From: Cohnella zeiphila
Lineage (GTDB): Bacteria > Bacillota > Bacilli > Paenibacillales > Paenibacillaceae
Reading direction: 5' to 3'
NCBI RefSeq assembly: GCF_014212055.1
Contig: NZ_JACJVO010000024.1
Location: forward strand, 62,001-126,000
Length of the DNA stretch: 64,000 nt
This document shows positions 25,824 to 33,488 of the stretch, one piece after another; within the stretch, counting starts at the first letter, position 1, and the number at the start of each line of letters is the position of its first letter. The notes beneath the pieces are model-generated. The model was given only the letters and a program-made list of their open reading frames with translations, was not told the origin of the DNA and searched no databases. A program made the position numbers and the translations under genes.

Positions 25824-25866
25824 AAAAAAAGAAAACCGAAGAAGAGATTTCTCCCCCTTCGGTTTC
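25824..25866 (-). terminator. Terminator of the FAD oxidoreductase gene
   Basis: On the minus strand a GAAACCGAAG stem pairs with CTTCGGTTTTC across a 15-base loop, followed by seven T. It lies ten bases after the stop of the FAD-dependent oxidoreductase gene and just beyond the repeat element. Confidence 0.88.
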
Positions 25867-25875
25867 TCAGCTGAA

Positions 25876-27324
25876 TCATGGCCGGGAAAAACGCTCCGCG
25901 ATGCCGCGGGCGATCCAGACGCCCGCGGCGCCGGCTTGGGCCAGTCCGCGCGTCACCCCCGCGCCGTCGCCGCCGCAATAAAGACCGGCGATCTCCGATT
26001 CCAGCCGGTCGGTCAGCTGCGGCCGGGCCGAATAAAACTTCGCCTCCACGCCGTAGAACAACGTGTGCTCGGACGCGATGCCCGGAGTCACCCGATCCAG
26101 CGCCTCCATCATCTCCAGGAGGCTCCGCATGGTGTTATACGGGAGCACAAGGCCGAGATCTCCCGGCACCGCTTCCTTCAGCGTCGGCTCCAGGAAACCC
26201 TCCTTGATGCGGGACTCCGTCGACCTTCGCCCGCGCAAGATGTCGCCGTACTTCTGGACGATGACCCCGCCTCCGGACAGATCGTTGGCACGCTTGCAAA
26301 TTTCCCGCGCGTATTCGTTCGGCTTGTCGAAAGGCTCGGTGAACTTGTGCGAGACGAGCAGCGCGAAGTTCGTATTCTCCGAGCCGAGCGCCGGATCCTT
26401 GAACGCATGGCCGTTGGCGGCCATGACGCCGCTGTGATTCTCGACGACGACGTGTCCGGACGGGTTGCTGCAGAACGTCCGTACCCGCGTCCCCACCGAC
26501 GTGTTGAACACGAACTTGCCTTCATACAGATGCTCGTTGATCTCGCGCATCACGACATCCGACGTCTCCACGCGCACGCCGACGTCGACTTGGTTGTTGT
26601 GCATTTTGAGACGGCGCTTCTTCAGCACCTCCGTCAGCCAGGCGGAGCCGTCCCGCCCGGGGGCGACGACGACCGTGCCGGCTTCGATCTCCTCTCCGTT
26701 CTTCAGCACGATGCCCCGCACGCGGTGCTTGCCGTCGATTTTCTCGGTCAGCAGGTCGGCCGCTTCCGTCTTGAACCGCATCTCGATCCGCGGCTCCAGA
26801 TCGTCGGAGATCGACTTCATAATCTCCAGGTTCCGCTCCGTCCCGAGATGCCGGACTTGGGCGCGCAGCAGCTTCAACCCGGCGGCATAGGCCCGCCGCT
26901 CGATCCCCCGCACGGTCTCGGTCGTCGGGTCGGTGATCGTATCGGCGGCCCCGTGCGCCAAGTTCACCTCATCTACGTAACGGATTAGAGAGAGCACCTG
27001 CGACGCGGGCAAATAGTCGGTCAGCCAGCCTCCGAACTCGGTCGTGATGTTGAATTTGCCGTCGCTGTATGCGCCCGCCCCGCCGAATCCCGCCGTAATG
27101 GAGCAGGCGGGGAGACAGCCGGCGAACTCCTTCTTGCCGGCGGGCGGAGGACACAGCTTGATCTTTTCCTCCAAAATCGGGCAGTTGCGGCGGCGGATCT
27201 CGTGCCCCTTGTCCACCAACAGCACCTTCAGCCCGGGAGCGATGCGGGTCAATTCGTAACAGGCGAAAATGCCGGCGGGGCCGGCGCCGACCACGATTAC
27301 GTCATATCGGTTCAACAAGTTCAT
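25876..27324 (-). CDS. NAD(P)/FAD-dependent oxidoreductase (COG2509-like)
   Basis: About 480 residues. An N-terminal Rossmann motif VIVVGAGPAGIFACYEL binds FAD. A second nucleotide region follows (TVVVAPGRDGSAWLTEVLKKR), and the C-terminus is GLYCGGDGAGVTRGLAQAGAAGVWIARGIAERF, typical of uncharacterised FAD dehydrogenases of the COG2509 type. A cluster of cysteines (NCPILEEKIKLCPPP, GCLPAC) is conserved in the group. The substrate is unknown. AAGGAG is only one base from ATG 27324. The TTG codons at 27318 and 27315 have better spacing and may be the true start. Confidence 0.85.
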   Translation of the reverse strand: MNLLNRYDVIVVGAGPAGIFACYELTRIAPGLKVLLVDKGHEIRRRNCPILEEKIKLCPPPAGKKEFAGCLPACSITAGFGGAGAYSDGKFNITTEFGGWLTDYLPASQVLSLIRYVDEVNLAHGAADTITDPTTETVRGIERRAYAAGLKLLRAQVRHLGTERNLEIMKSISDDLEPRIEMRFKTEAADLLTEKIDGKHRVRGIVLKNGEEIEAGTVVVAPGRDGSAWLTEVLKKRRLKMHNNQVDVGVRVETSDVVMREINEHLYEGKFVFNTSVGTRVRTFCSNPSGHVVVENHSGVMAANGHAFKDPALGSENTNFALLVSHKFTEPFDKPNEYAREICKRANDLSGGGVIVQKYGDILRGRRSTESRIKEGFLEPTLKEAVPGDLGLVLPYNTMRSLLEMMEALDRVTPGIASEHTLFYGVEAKFYSARPQLTDRLESEIAGLYCGGDGAGVTRGLAQAGAAGVWIARGIAERFSRP

Positions 27325-27666
27325 CTCCTTGGCTTGGGATGGGCGGCAGGCTCCGTACGCAGTCGAAACAAAAAACAGACGCAAAAAACCCGACCGCGAA
27401 CGAAAGCGGAACGCCTGGTTCCGCCTCCTTCGTAGTCGGGAATTTACGGCTCCCGGTAGAAACCCCCGGCCCAATCGCCAAGGATATACGAATAGAGATC
27501 AGCATATTCGATGCAAGGCAAAGCCTCGCGCATCCCAAATGCTACTCTTTTTATCCGTACGCGTCAAGAGGAATACAGTTTAATTATTCGTCTTTCGTCA
27601 TGCGGATTCTTATTTCCTACGACCATCTCATCTTTGATTAACAAAAAGACGAACATTATTTCGATC
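27325..27666. other. Intergenic region without a recognised gene
   Basis: 342 bases between the CcdC stop and the FAD gene start, both on the minus strand. It is AT-rich towards the right end. No credible reading frame, terminator hairpin with T run, or repeat was seen. It must hold the promoter of the FAD oxidoreductase gene, but no good box pair stands out. Confidence 0.4.
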
Positions 27667-28158
27667 CTACCCCTGAACCCCCGCATCCGTCTTCCGCTTC
27701 AGCGCCATGAACCTTCGGGCCATCGCGATTCGCCATGGAAGCAGCATCCCGAAGGCGAGCAGGAAGAACAGCGCTCCCGTCTGCGGGATCGTCACGTGCT
27801 CCTCCACGACGTCATGAAGCAGGATTCGCACCACGAGCAGGGCGATGATGATGACGATAAAAATTTTCGAGCGCTTCAAATAAATTTCGCCGTCGACCGT
27901 CTCGAAGTGCGAAGTCAGAATCAACGGGTACGAGAAAAAAACCGCTCCGACCGCCACCGCCCCGAGGCCCCACAGCCATGGCACCCGAACGATCGGGGCA
28001 ATGAACATGAGAAAGCCCGTGGACATCCCGAGCGGGGGCGCGATAATCTTGCGCAAGTTGGTCGGCTTGCTCGTTCCCCGCAGCCGCAAGGCGATGATGA
28101 GGCCTCCGGCAACGACCGAGACGAGCAGCGACAGGATTTGAGGAAGTGATGTCGACAT
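27667..28158 (-). CDS. CcdC family membrane protein
   Basis: 163 residues with five hydrophobic segments: QILSLLVSVVAGGLIIALRL, a segment in IIAPPLGMSTGFLMFIAPIV, WLWGLGAVAVGAVFFSYPLIL, IFIVIIIALLVVRILLHD and GALFFLLAFGMLLPWRI. This order and the KIIAPPLGMSTGFLMF motif match the CcdC (DUF1453) family, named from the cytochrome c biogenesis locus of Bacillus, though its biochemical role is unproven. GAAAGGGG lies 12 bases before the ATG. It is monocistronic. Confidence 0.88.
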   Translation of the reverse strand: MSTSLPQILSLLVSVVAGGLIIALRLRGTSKPTNLRKIIAPPLGMSTGFLMFIAPIVRVPWLWGLGAVAVGAVFFSYPLILTSHFETVDGEIYLKRSKIFIVIIIALLVVRILLHDVVEEHVTIPQTGALFFLLAFGMLLPWRIAMARRFMALKRKTDAGVQG

Positions 28159-28328
28159 TGCGCTTTTGAACCCCTTTCCGGCATGAACGCCTTGCGCGTC
28201 CCTTCACCTCTCTATTGTAAACGCGATCTTCGGAAGGGGCAAACCCGCTTTTCGGGCGCACATTAGGATTGTCGGACCGAATATGCTACAATATGGTTAC
28301 AAAGGACAAGGGAAGGTGATCCCTGCCC

Positions 28329-28391
28329 ATGCAACGGCATACTCGAACGATCCGACCCATACCGCAAGTGCCTTCAACCAGCGCCGGTTGA
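28329..28391 (+). CDS. Leader peptide of the cation-efflux gene
   Basis: A 20-codon frame with an excellent ribosome site, GGAAGGTGATCC, seven bases before the ATG. The peptide starts MQRHTRTIRPIPQVP and is rich in Arg and Pro. Its stop codon TGA lies inside the 3' arm of the intrinsic terminator at 28370-28409. A ribosome finishing the peptide would cover that hairpin and let polymerase pass. This is the usual geometry of translation-coupled attenuation. No homologue is recognised. Confidence 0.6.
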   Translation: MQRHTRTIRPIPQVPSTSAG

Positions 28392-28409
28392 AGGCTTTCT
28401 TTTATTTTT
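28370..28409 (+). terminator. Intrinsic terminator (attenuator) before the CDF gene
   Basis: A perfect 10-bp stem, GCCTTCAACC (28370-28379) and GGTTGAAGGC (28386-28395), with a six-base loop, is followed by TTTCTTTTATTTTT. It stands 34 bases before the efflux gene start codon and after its promoter, so it must be overcome for expression. Upstream, AGGGA/TCCCT and ATGC/GCAT stems make the leader structured. Confidence 0.85.
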
Positions 28410-28443
28410 GCGCGCGGCAAACACTTTTAGAGGGAGTCATCTT

Positions 28444-29367
28444 ATGACGGATTCACGGCCCGCCAGCTTGCGAGCCATCTGGGTCAGCCTGGTCAGCAAC
28501 GTCGCCCTGACCGTTCTCAAGATCACGGTCGGGCTACTGTTCGCCAGCCCGGTTCTCGTAGCGGACGGCGTGCACAACGCCGGGGACATCATCGCCACCG
28601 TCGCGGCGCTCACCTCGTCGATGGTGTCGAAGAAGCCGGCGGACGAAGACCATCCGTACGGCCACGGCAAAGCCGAAGTGATCGCCTCCGCGATGGTGGC
28701 GGTGATCTTGGCGCTGGCCGCGTTCTGGATCGGCTATCAGTCGGTTCTCGCGCTGTTCGGAACGCCGGAGACGGAGAACTGGATTCCGCTGGTCGCCGCG
28801 GCGGTCTCCATGGTCTGGAAGCAGCTTCTGTATCTATACACGATCCGGATCGGACGCGCGGAGAAGAGCAAGAGCGTCATGGCCACCGCTTACGATCATC
28901 TCGCCGACGTCTACGCCTCGCTGGCCGCCGTCCTGGGAATCGGACTCGCCCTGTTCGGCTCGCGGATCGGCTGGCATTGGACCGCCTACGGAGACCCGAT
29001 CGCCGGCATTATCGTGTCGCTGCTCGTGCTTCGGCTCGCTTACGAGATCGGCAAGGACGCGGTGGATATTCTGATGGAACGGACGATTCCCGCCGAGCAG
29101 CTCGCCAAATACGAGGCGCTGATCGCGAAACAGAACGGCATCAAGCGAATCGACCGGGTGCGCGCGCGGGAACACGGCCACTACATCATCGTCGACGTGC
29201 GCGTCGGCGTACCGAGCCATTACACGATCCAGCAGGGCCATGACATCGGCCGTCAGGTGAAACAGTGCATCATGGAGAACGATCCCGACGTCGTCGAGGT
29301 CCTGGTGCACTTGAATCCTTGGAACGAGGGAGAAGCTTCATCTAAACCGGAAAATCAAGAGGCATAA
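28444..29367 (+). CDS. Cation diffusion facilitator family transporter
   Basis: 307 residues. Six membrane segments span about residues 10-210. The metal-site motifs of CDF proteins are present: HNAGD in segment II (VADGVHNAGDIIA), HPYGHGKAE in the following loop and DHLAD in segment V (AYDHLADVYAS). The C-terminal cytoplasmic domain (RIDRVRAREHGHYIIVDVRV) is the usual dimer and metal-sensing part. The family exports Zn, Mn, Fe or Co in exchange for protons, and the metal is not clear here. AGAGGGAG precedes the ATG. A leader peptide and terminator upstream suggest attenuation. Confidence 0.93.
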   Translation: MTDSRPASLRAIWVSLVSNVALTVLKITVGLLFASPVLVADGVHNAGDIIATVAALTSSMVSKKPADEDHPYGHGKAEVIASAMVAVILALAAFWIGYQSVLALFGTPETENWIPLVAAAVSMVWKQLLYLYTIRIGRAEKSKSVMATAYDHLADVYASLAAVLGIGLALFGSRIGWHWTAYGDPIAGIIVSLLVLRLAYEIGKDAVDILMERTIPAEQLAKYEALIAKQNGIKRIDRVRAREHGHYIIVDVRVGVPSHYTIQQGHDIGRQVKQCIMENDPDVVEVLVHLNPWNEGEASSKPENQEA

Positions 29368-29371
29368 CAAC

Positions 29372-29407
29372 GCCCCGGACCGAATCGGTCCGGGGCTTCT
29401 TCCTTTT
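29372..29407 (+). terminator. Terminator of the CDF transporter gene
   Basis: A perfect 11-bp stem, GCCCCGGACCG (29372-29382) and CGGTCCGGGGC (29386-29396), with a 3-base loop, is followed by TTCTTCCTTTT. It lies five bases after the stop codon. Confidence 0.92.
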
Positions 29408-29447
29408 CGTTGACGCCAAGGCAGCTGACCCGTCCTCGCGCAGAGCT

Positions 29448-29542
29448 TGCTGAACGAAAGTAAAGGCCGGTAACCCAAGGAGATGTGGAGGACTCCTGAA
29501 GTCTTCGCTCCTGCGCAAGCGGATATCTGCCTTCGTTCAGCA
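29448..29542. repeat. 95-bp element bounded by an 11-bp inverted repeat
   Basis: TGCTGAACGAA (29448-29458) and TTCGTTCAGCA (29532-29542) are perfect inverted copies. Inside are two adjacent short palindromes, AGGACTCCT and GAAGTCTTC. It sits five bases past the stop of the beta-helix gene and has no T run on either strand, so it is not a simple terminator. A 3' UTR structure, a small RNA or a MITE-like remnant are options. Confidence 0.6.
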
Positions 29543-29546
29543 CTCC

Positions 29547-30839
29547 CTATGCATTGCCGGCATTAGCGGCTGCGGAAACATAACGGAGCAAGCCGGCGTC
29601 GATCAGCTGCCCTTTGGTCGTTCCGACGTTTCCGGCGCAGGCGATATGCTTGCCGTTCAATCCGCCCGCCGATTTCGCGGCGATGCCGATGTTGTTGCAG
29701 TTGGTGAAGGCGTTGCCGACGATCGACACGTTGTCGGGGTAAGCGCCGGCGAAGTTGTCGTCGATATAGACGGCGATGGAATCCACGTTGTCGATCGTAT
29801 TTTCGCTGATGATGAGCCCGTTGCCGTTCGTGTTCAGATGGATGCCCATCCGTCCGTCCTTCAGGTTGTTCCCCTTGATGATCGTGTGATCCGCCTGTCC
29901 GTAAATCCGAATGCAGTCCGCATTGCTAAGATCCGCCGTCGTTTTGTTCTGGCGCACCACATTCCCGATGATGGACACGTTCGATGTCGTCGTTCCGGAG
30001 ATGCCCAGCTCGATCGGATTGAGAGCGGTCGCGATCAAGCACGTATTGCTGGCAATGACCCCGTTGCTCCCGTAAGCGGAGATCGCCGAGTACGGCTGGA
30101 CGTCTTTTTTGGCCGTCCCCAGGAACGGGCTGTCGATAATGTTGCCGATTACGGAAAAGCCGTCCACCTGAACTTTAATCGAGCGTTTGTAGCAGCGATA
30201 GAAGTAGTTGTTGGCGATGACAAGCGAGACGTTTCCCGTATAGTCCTGAACGACGATGCCGTCTCCGTTGTCCACGGGAGCGATCTCTTCGAAGCGGCTG
30301 TTCACGATCGTCAGGTTCGTGGAGTCCCCCCCGCCGCCGCTCGCGTTCGCGAGGACGCCGCGACAGATTCCGTTAACCGGAGCGTTCAGGTTGTGAAGGT
30401 AGCATCCGTCGATCAGCACGTGATGCACGTTGCTCTGGATCCGAATGCCGACCGTCTCCGACGTGAAGCCCTTCAACTGTATCAAGCCGTAAACTTCGCA
30501 GTCGCGAATGGTAACGTGGTTGTTGCCGGTCGCGATTCGGAATCCGTTGTTCGTCTTGCCATTCCCGTTGAGTTTCAGCTTCTCGACGATAAGATTGGAA
30601 GCGTTGATCGCCACCATGGCGCCTTCGAAATTCGCGTTCGCCTTCAGAACCGCGCCGGGGTCTGCCAGAATCGATACGGTCGTGGTCAGCGTGGCGTTGA
30701 TCAGGTACGTCCCGGCGGGGATGAACACGGCGACGCCGGAAGCGGCCGCAGATGCGAAAGCCTTCTGCAGCGCGGCGGTGTCGTTCGTTTTGCCGTCGCC
30801 TTTGGCCCCTGCCGTTTGCACATTCAAAGAGGTTGCCAT
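29547..30839 (-). CDS. Right-handed beta-helix protein (pectate lyase-like), no signal peptide
   Basis: 430 residues. The start (LNVQTAGAKGDGKTNDTAALQKAFASA) is the Pectate_lyase_3 signature, followed by about ten parallel beta-helix rungs rich in Asn (VSIIGNVVRQNK, GLIISENTIDNV, VSIVGNAFTNCNNIG). Such proteins cut or modify acidic polysaccharides. No signal peptide or anchor is visible, which is odd for such an enzyme. Export by another route or a phage-like origin is possible. AAGGAGG lies nine bases before the ATG. It is divergent from a second beta-helix gene, beside an exopolysaccharide operon. Confidence 0.85.
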   Translation of the reverse strand: MATSLNVQTAGAKGDGKTNDTAALQKAFASAAASGVAVFIPAGTYLINATLTTTVSILADPGAVLKANANFEGAMVAINASNLIVEKLKLNGNGKTNNGFRIATGNNHVTIRDCEVYGLIQLKGFTSETVGIRIQSNVHHVLIDGCYLHNLNAPVNGICRGVLANASGGGGDSTNLTIVNSRFEEIAPVDNGDGIVVQDYTGNVSLVIANNYFYRCYKRSIKVQVDGFSVIGNIIDSPFLGTAKKDVQPYSAISAYGSNGVIASNTCLIATALNPIELGISGTTTSNVSIIGNVVRQNKTTADLSNADCIRIYGQADHTIIKGNNLKDGRMGIHLNTNGNGLIISENTIDNVDSIAVYIDDNFAGAYPDNVSIVGNAFTNCNNIGIAAKSAGGLNGKHIACAGNVGTTKGQLIDAGLLRYVSAAANAGNA

Positions 30840-30956
30840 TTGGTAATGCCTCCTTCCCTATCGGATATTTCATCTTATGGCGGATATCCACTCCTGATTG
30901 GACTTAACCCCCCGTGCATTTGTTGGATTTGTTGCAATCTTCTCTAGTACATTAGT

Positions 30957-30973
30957 GATACAATATGTATAAT
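30957..30973. promoter_or_regulatory. Dyad and -10 box between the two beta-helix genes
   Basis: GATACA-ATA-TGTATA (30957-30971) is a near-perfect dyad that runs into a plus-strand TATAAT (30968-30973). The same core, as a perfect dyad GATACA-N3-TGTATC, lies in the spacer of the exopolysaccharide promoter at 49320-49334. No good -35 is visible here. Confidence 0.45.
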
Positions 30974-31021
30974 TAATAGAGAACCCCAATACATATCGTG
31001 TCGTTTGGAGGAGGAGCTTCC

Positions 31022-32383
31022 ATGCGCCGCCGACGCCGCAGTTCGGGAAAAATCAAATTTTATCTCATCGCCTCTTTTCTGCTCGCAGCAGGGCTGGGGA
31101 CGTTCGTTCTGCACCGCGCAGCCGATCGGACTTACAATGTCATGGACTTCGGTGCCAAAGGAGACGGACGCAGCGACGATACCGCGGCGATCCAGCAAGC
31201 GCTCGATCGGGCTTCCTCGCGCCATGCGACCGTCTATTTTCCGCCCGGCACGTACTTGGTCGATCCTGCCAAGCCGCTGTCCGTGCAATCGAATACAACG
31301 GTGAAGGGAACGGGGGAACGTTCGGTCCTGATCGGCGATACCGCCTCTTTCGGATCGACTCTCGTCTCCCTGTCCGGCACGAACATCCGCATCGAAGGCA
31401 TGCGCCTGAACGGGAACGACGCCGTCAATCGAGTCTTGACGATCGAGTCGGGAAGCTCCCGCATCTCGATCGCGGACAGCGGCGTGGAACGGGCTTCCCA
31501 GAGCAGCCGGCCGTCGGACGGGGATTACTACAACTCGGTCGTCTCGGGGATATGGATTTACGGCGATACAAGCGACATCGACATCGAACGGACCGACATC
31601 GGCCATGTCCAGGCGCTTCATCTGCTCGGCGGCAGCGTTATCGCAAGAGGCATTTACATCACCACGACCGAGGGCTCGAACGAGCATGTCGGCAAGAACA
31701 TTCGGATTACGAACAATGATATCCACGACGTAGGGCCTGCCGACGACGGCGACGGCATCTATTACGAGGACCGGCGGCTGGAGACCGGCGACGCGGAGAA
31801 TACCGGCAGCAGGATCGAGGACAACCGGTTCGAGAACAACGCGAAGCGCGCCGTCAAGATTTATGCCGAAGGCGTAACGGTCAGCGGCAACCGGATCCTG
31901 AACAATTATTTGAACGACAACTATTACCGGGGAGAGAACAAAGGGAAGCTGGCCCCCGACATGTATGCGGGCATCAGCATCTATGCGGATAACAATACGG
32001 TAAAAGACAACGTGCTGAGCGGCAGCGGGAGCTTCTACGCGGCGATCGAGCTGTCCTCCTCCCGGACGATCCGGAATATCGTCGTCACCGGCAACCGGAT
32101 CGAGATGGGGGCAAGCAGCAACATTAAGGACGCGACGGCGATCCGAATCGGCAACATCGAAGACTTCACGGTGTCGTCCAACGTTCTGCAGAACAGCGCG
32201 AAGGGAATCTGGATCTGGCAGAACGCGGAGCAGGGAACCATCGAGAATAACGACATCTCGATGCCGAACGGAGGCGGTATCGAAATGTCGTCTTATGTGG
32301 CGGACAGCCGCGAGAAGAATATTCAGATCGCCGGCAATCTTATCAGCGCCAAAGAGTTCGACGTGCACGCCCCGACGGAGTGA
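31022..32383 (+). CDS. Membrane-anchored right-handed beta-helix protein (pectate lyase-like)
   Basis: 453 residues. A basic head (MRRRRRSSGKIKF) and one hydrophobic segment (YLIASFLLAAGLGTFVL) anchor or export it. The Pectate_lyase_3 start follows (YNVMDFGAKGDGRSDDTAAIQQALDRASS), then beta-helix rungs such as RIEDNRFENNAKRAVKIYAEGVTVSGNRILNN. It is likely a polysaccharide lyase or hydrolase acting outside the membrane. The ATG at 31022 follows GGAGGAGG by seven bases. It converges on the exopolysaccharide operon across a shared terminator, which suggests that the local polymer is its substrate. Confidence 0.85.
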   Translation: MRRRRRSSGKIKFYLIASFLLAAGLGTFVLHRAADRTYNVMDFGAKGDGRSDDTAAIQQALDRASSRHATVYFPPGTYLVDPAKPLSVQSNTTVKGTGERSVLIGDTASFGSTLVSLSGTNIRIEGMRLNGNDAVNRVLTIESGSSRISIADSGVERASQSSRPSDGDYYNSVVSGIWIYGDTSDIDIERTDIGHVQALHLLGGSVIARGIYITTTEGSNEHVGKNIRITNNDIHDVGPADDGDGIYYEDRRLETGDAENTGSRIEDNRFENNAKRAVKIYAEGVTVSGNRILNNYLNDNYYRGENKGKLAPDMYAGISIYADNNTVKDNVLSGSGSFYAAIELSSSRTIRNIVVTGNRIEMGASSNIKDATAIRIGNIEDFTVSSNVLQNSAKGIWIWQNAEQGTIENNDISMPNGGGIEMSSYVADSREKNIQIAGNLISAKEFDVHAPTE

Positions 32384-32404
32384 GAGAGGGCCCGCGCGCC
32401 GCGA

Positions 32405-32453
32405 AAAGAGCGGAGTTCCGGTACGGCTTCAGCGCCCCGGAACTCCGCTCTTT
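32405..32453. terminator. Bidirectional terminator at the end of the exopolysaccharide operon
   Basis: A perfect 17-bp stem, AAAGAGCGGAGTTCCGG (32405-32421) and CCGGAACTCCGCTCTTT (32437-32453), with a 15-base loop, lies between the convergent beta-helix gene and the last gene of the operon. A and T ends on both sides allow action in both directions. Confidence 0.88.
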
Positions 32454-32458
32454 CTCGC

Positions 32459-33475
32459 TTACCGGCTCTCGGCTGCAATCTCCCGCTTATAGTATTGCTC
32501 CAACGTCAAAAAGTGATGGTCTTGCGAGGCCAATTCCTGTATGCACCGCATCGACATGCGGGACATTCCCTTCGGATGCGAGATGATGTTCACCGCGTCC
32601 TGCGGTGTCTTGCCGACGATCTCGATCAGATCCTTGGGGAACATCCGCTCCAGCGTGATCATCTCGTAGGTCGACAGCCATTTTTTGCGAAAATCTTCTT
32701 TCAGCGGAATTCCGGATCCGTCTCCGTAAGGCAGCAGCTCGTCCCGGTAAAAGCGGTTGACGATCTTCCTCTTGATCTTGAACAGACTCGTTCGCCGATA
32801 GGTGCTGATCGGAATCTCGGTCAGATGGCCCTTCCGGTTCCACTGGGTCGGATCCGAATCGAAGGAATAGTGACTCCGGTCGGGTACGCCCGTAAAGTCG
32901 AAATAGTGAACGTCGCTCATCCCTCTCATTCGGGGAGCGACGGAACTGTCCACGAGAATATGGCATTCGGCGAATGCCTTCTTCAGCTTGTCGAACGGCT
33001 GAATGCACCAGCCTCCCGCCCGATACGCCATCACCCGGTAATCGGGCCGTACCTCCTTGGCGATCTGCTCGAGCTCGCGGCAGCCTTGGCGGAACAGCGA
33101 CATAATCTGCTCCTGGCCGAGAGCCTGCAGCCGGTATCGTTCGTAGTGGGGGAAGCTCCAAGCCCCGTCCTTGAACTCCGCGTCCAGCCAATGCGGATGA
33201 AGATGGGGCTCGATACGATTGCCTGCACGCACCAATCTCTGGAGCTGCCGCTTCATCGACTCGGCGTCGCTCCGCGTCTCTTCCCGTTCCAGCATCCGCA
33301 AGTAGTAGAGAATGTCCACGAAGAACGTAGCGACGATCCGATGCTCCTTCATCAGCTTCGCCAACTCGTCTACCGGCTTCTGAATGCATTGTTGGAATGA
33401 CCCGGACTCGCGGAAATAAACTTCGTAGTCGAACGTCAGCAGGACTTTCTTCGGAGAATTCAACGATTTGTTCAC
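32459..33475 (-). CDS. Polysaccharide deacetylase-like protein
   Basis: 338 residues without a signal peptide. NodB-fold motifs can be seen: LLTFDYEVY near the start (catalytic Asp), EPHLHPHWLDAEF (metal His residues) and MAYRAGGWCIQP. The pattern fits cytoplasmic deacetylase-like proteins found in surface polysaccharide loci. It may deacetylate a sugar precursor or be inactive. The start is GTG 33475, seven bases after GGGAGG. It is the last gene of the exopolysaccharide operon, before a strong terminator. Confidence 0.78.
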   Translation of the reverse strand: MNKSLNSPKKVLLTFDYEVYFRESGSFQQCIQKPVDELAKLMKEHRIVATFFVDILYYLRMLEREETRSDAESMKRQLQRLVRAGNRIEPHLHPHWLDAEFKDGAWSFPHYERYRLQALGQEQIMSLFRQGCRELEQIAKEVRPDYRVMAYRAGGWCIQPFDKLKKAFAECHILVDSSVAPRMRGMSDVHYFDFTGVPDRSHYSFDSDPTQWNRKGHLTEIPISTYRRTSLFKIKRKIVNRFYRDELLPYGDGSGIPLKEDFRKKWLSTYEMITLERMFPKDLIEIVGKTPQDAVNIISHPKGMSRMSMRCIQELASQDHHFLTLEQYYKREIAAESR

Positions 33476-33488
33476 ATGGACACCTCCC

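Noticed and set aside
28262..28409. Known metal riboswitch (NiCo or yybP-ykoY Mn class) before the CDF gene
   Set aside because: The conserved core bases of those classes are not found. The translated leader frame explains the layout better.
29448..29542. Intrinsic terminator of the beta-helix gene
   Set aside because: The ends are 73 bases apart and no T run follows on either strand.
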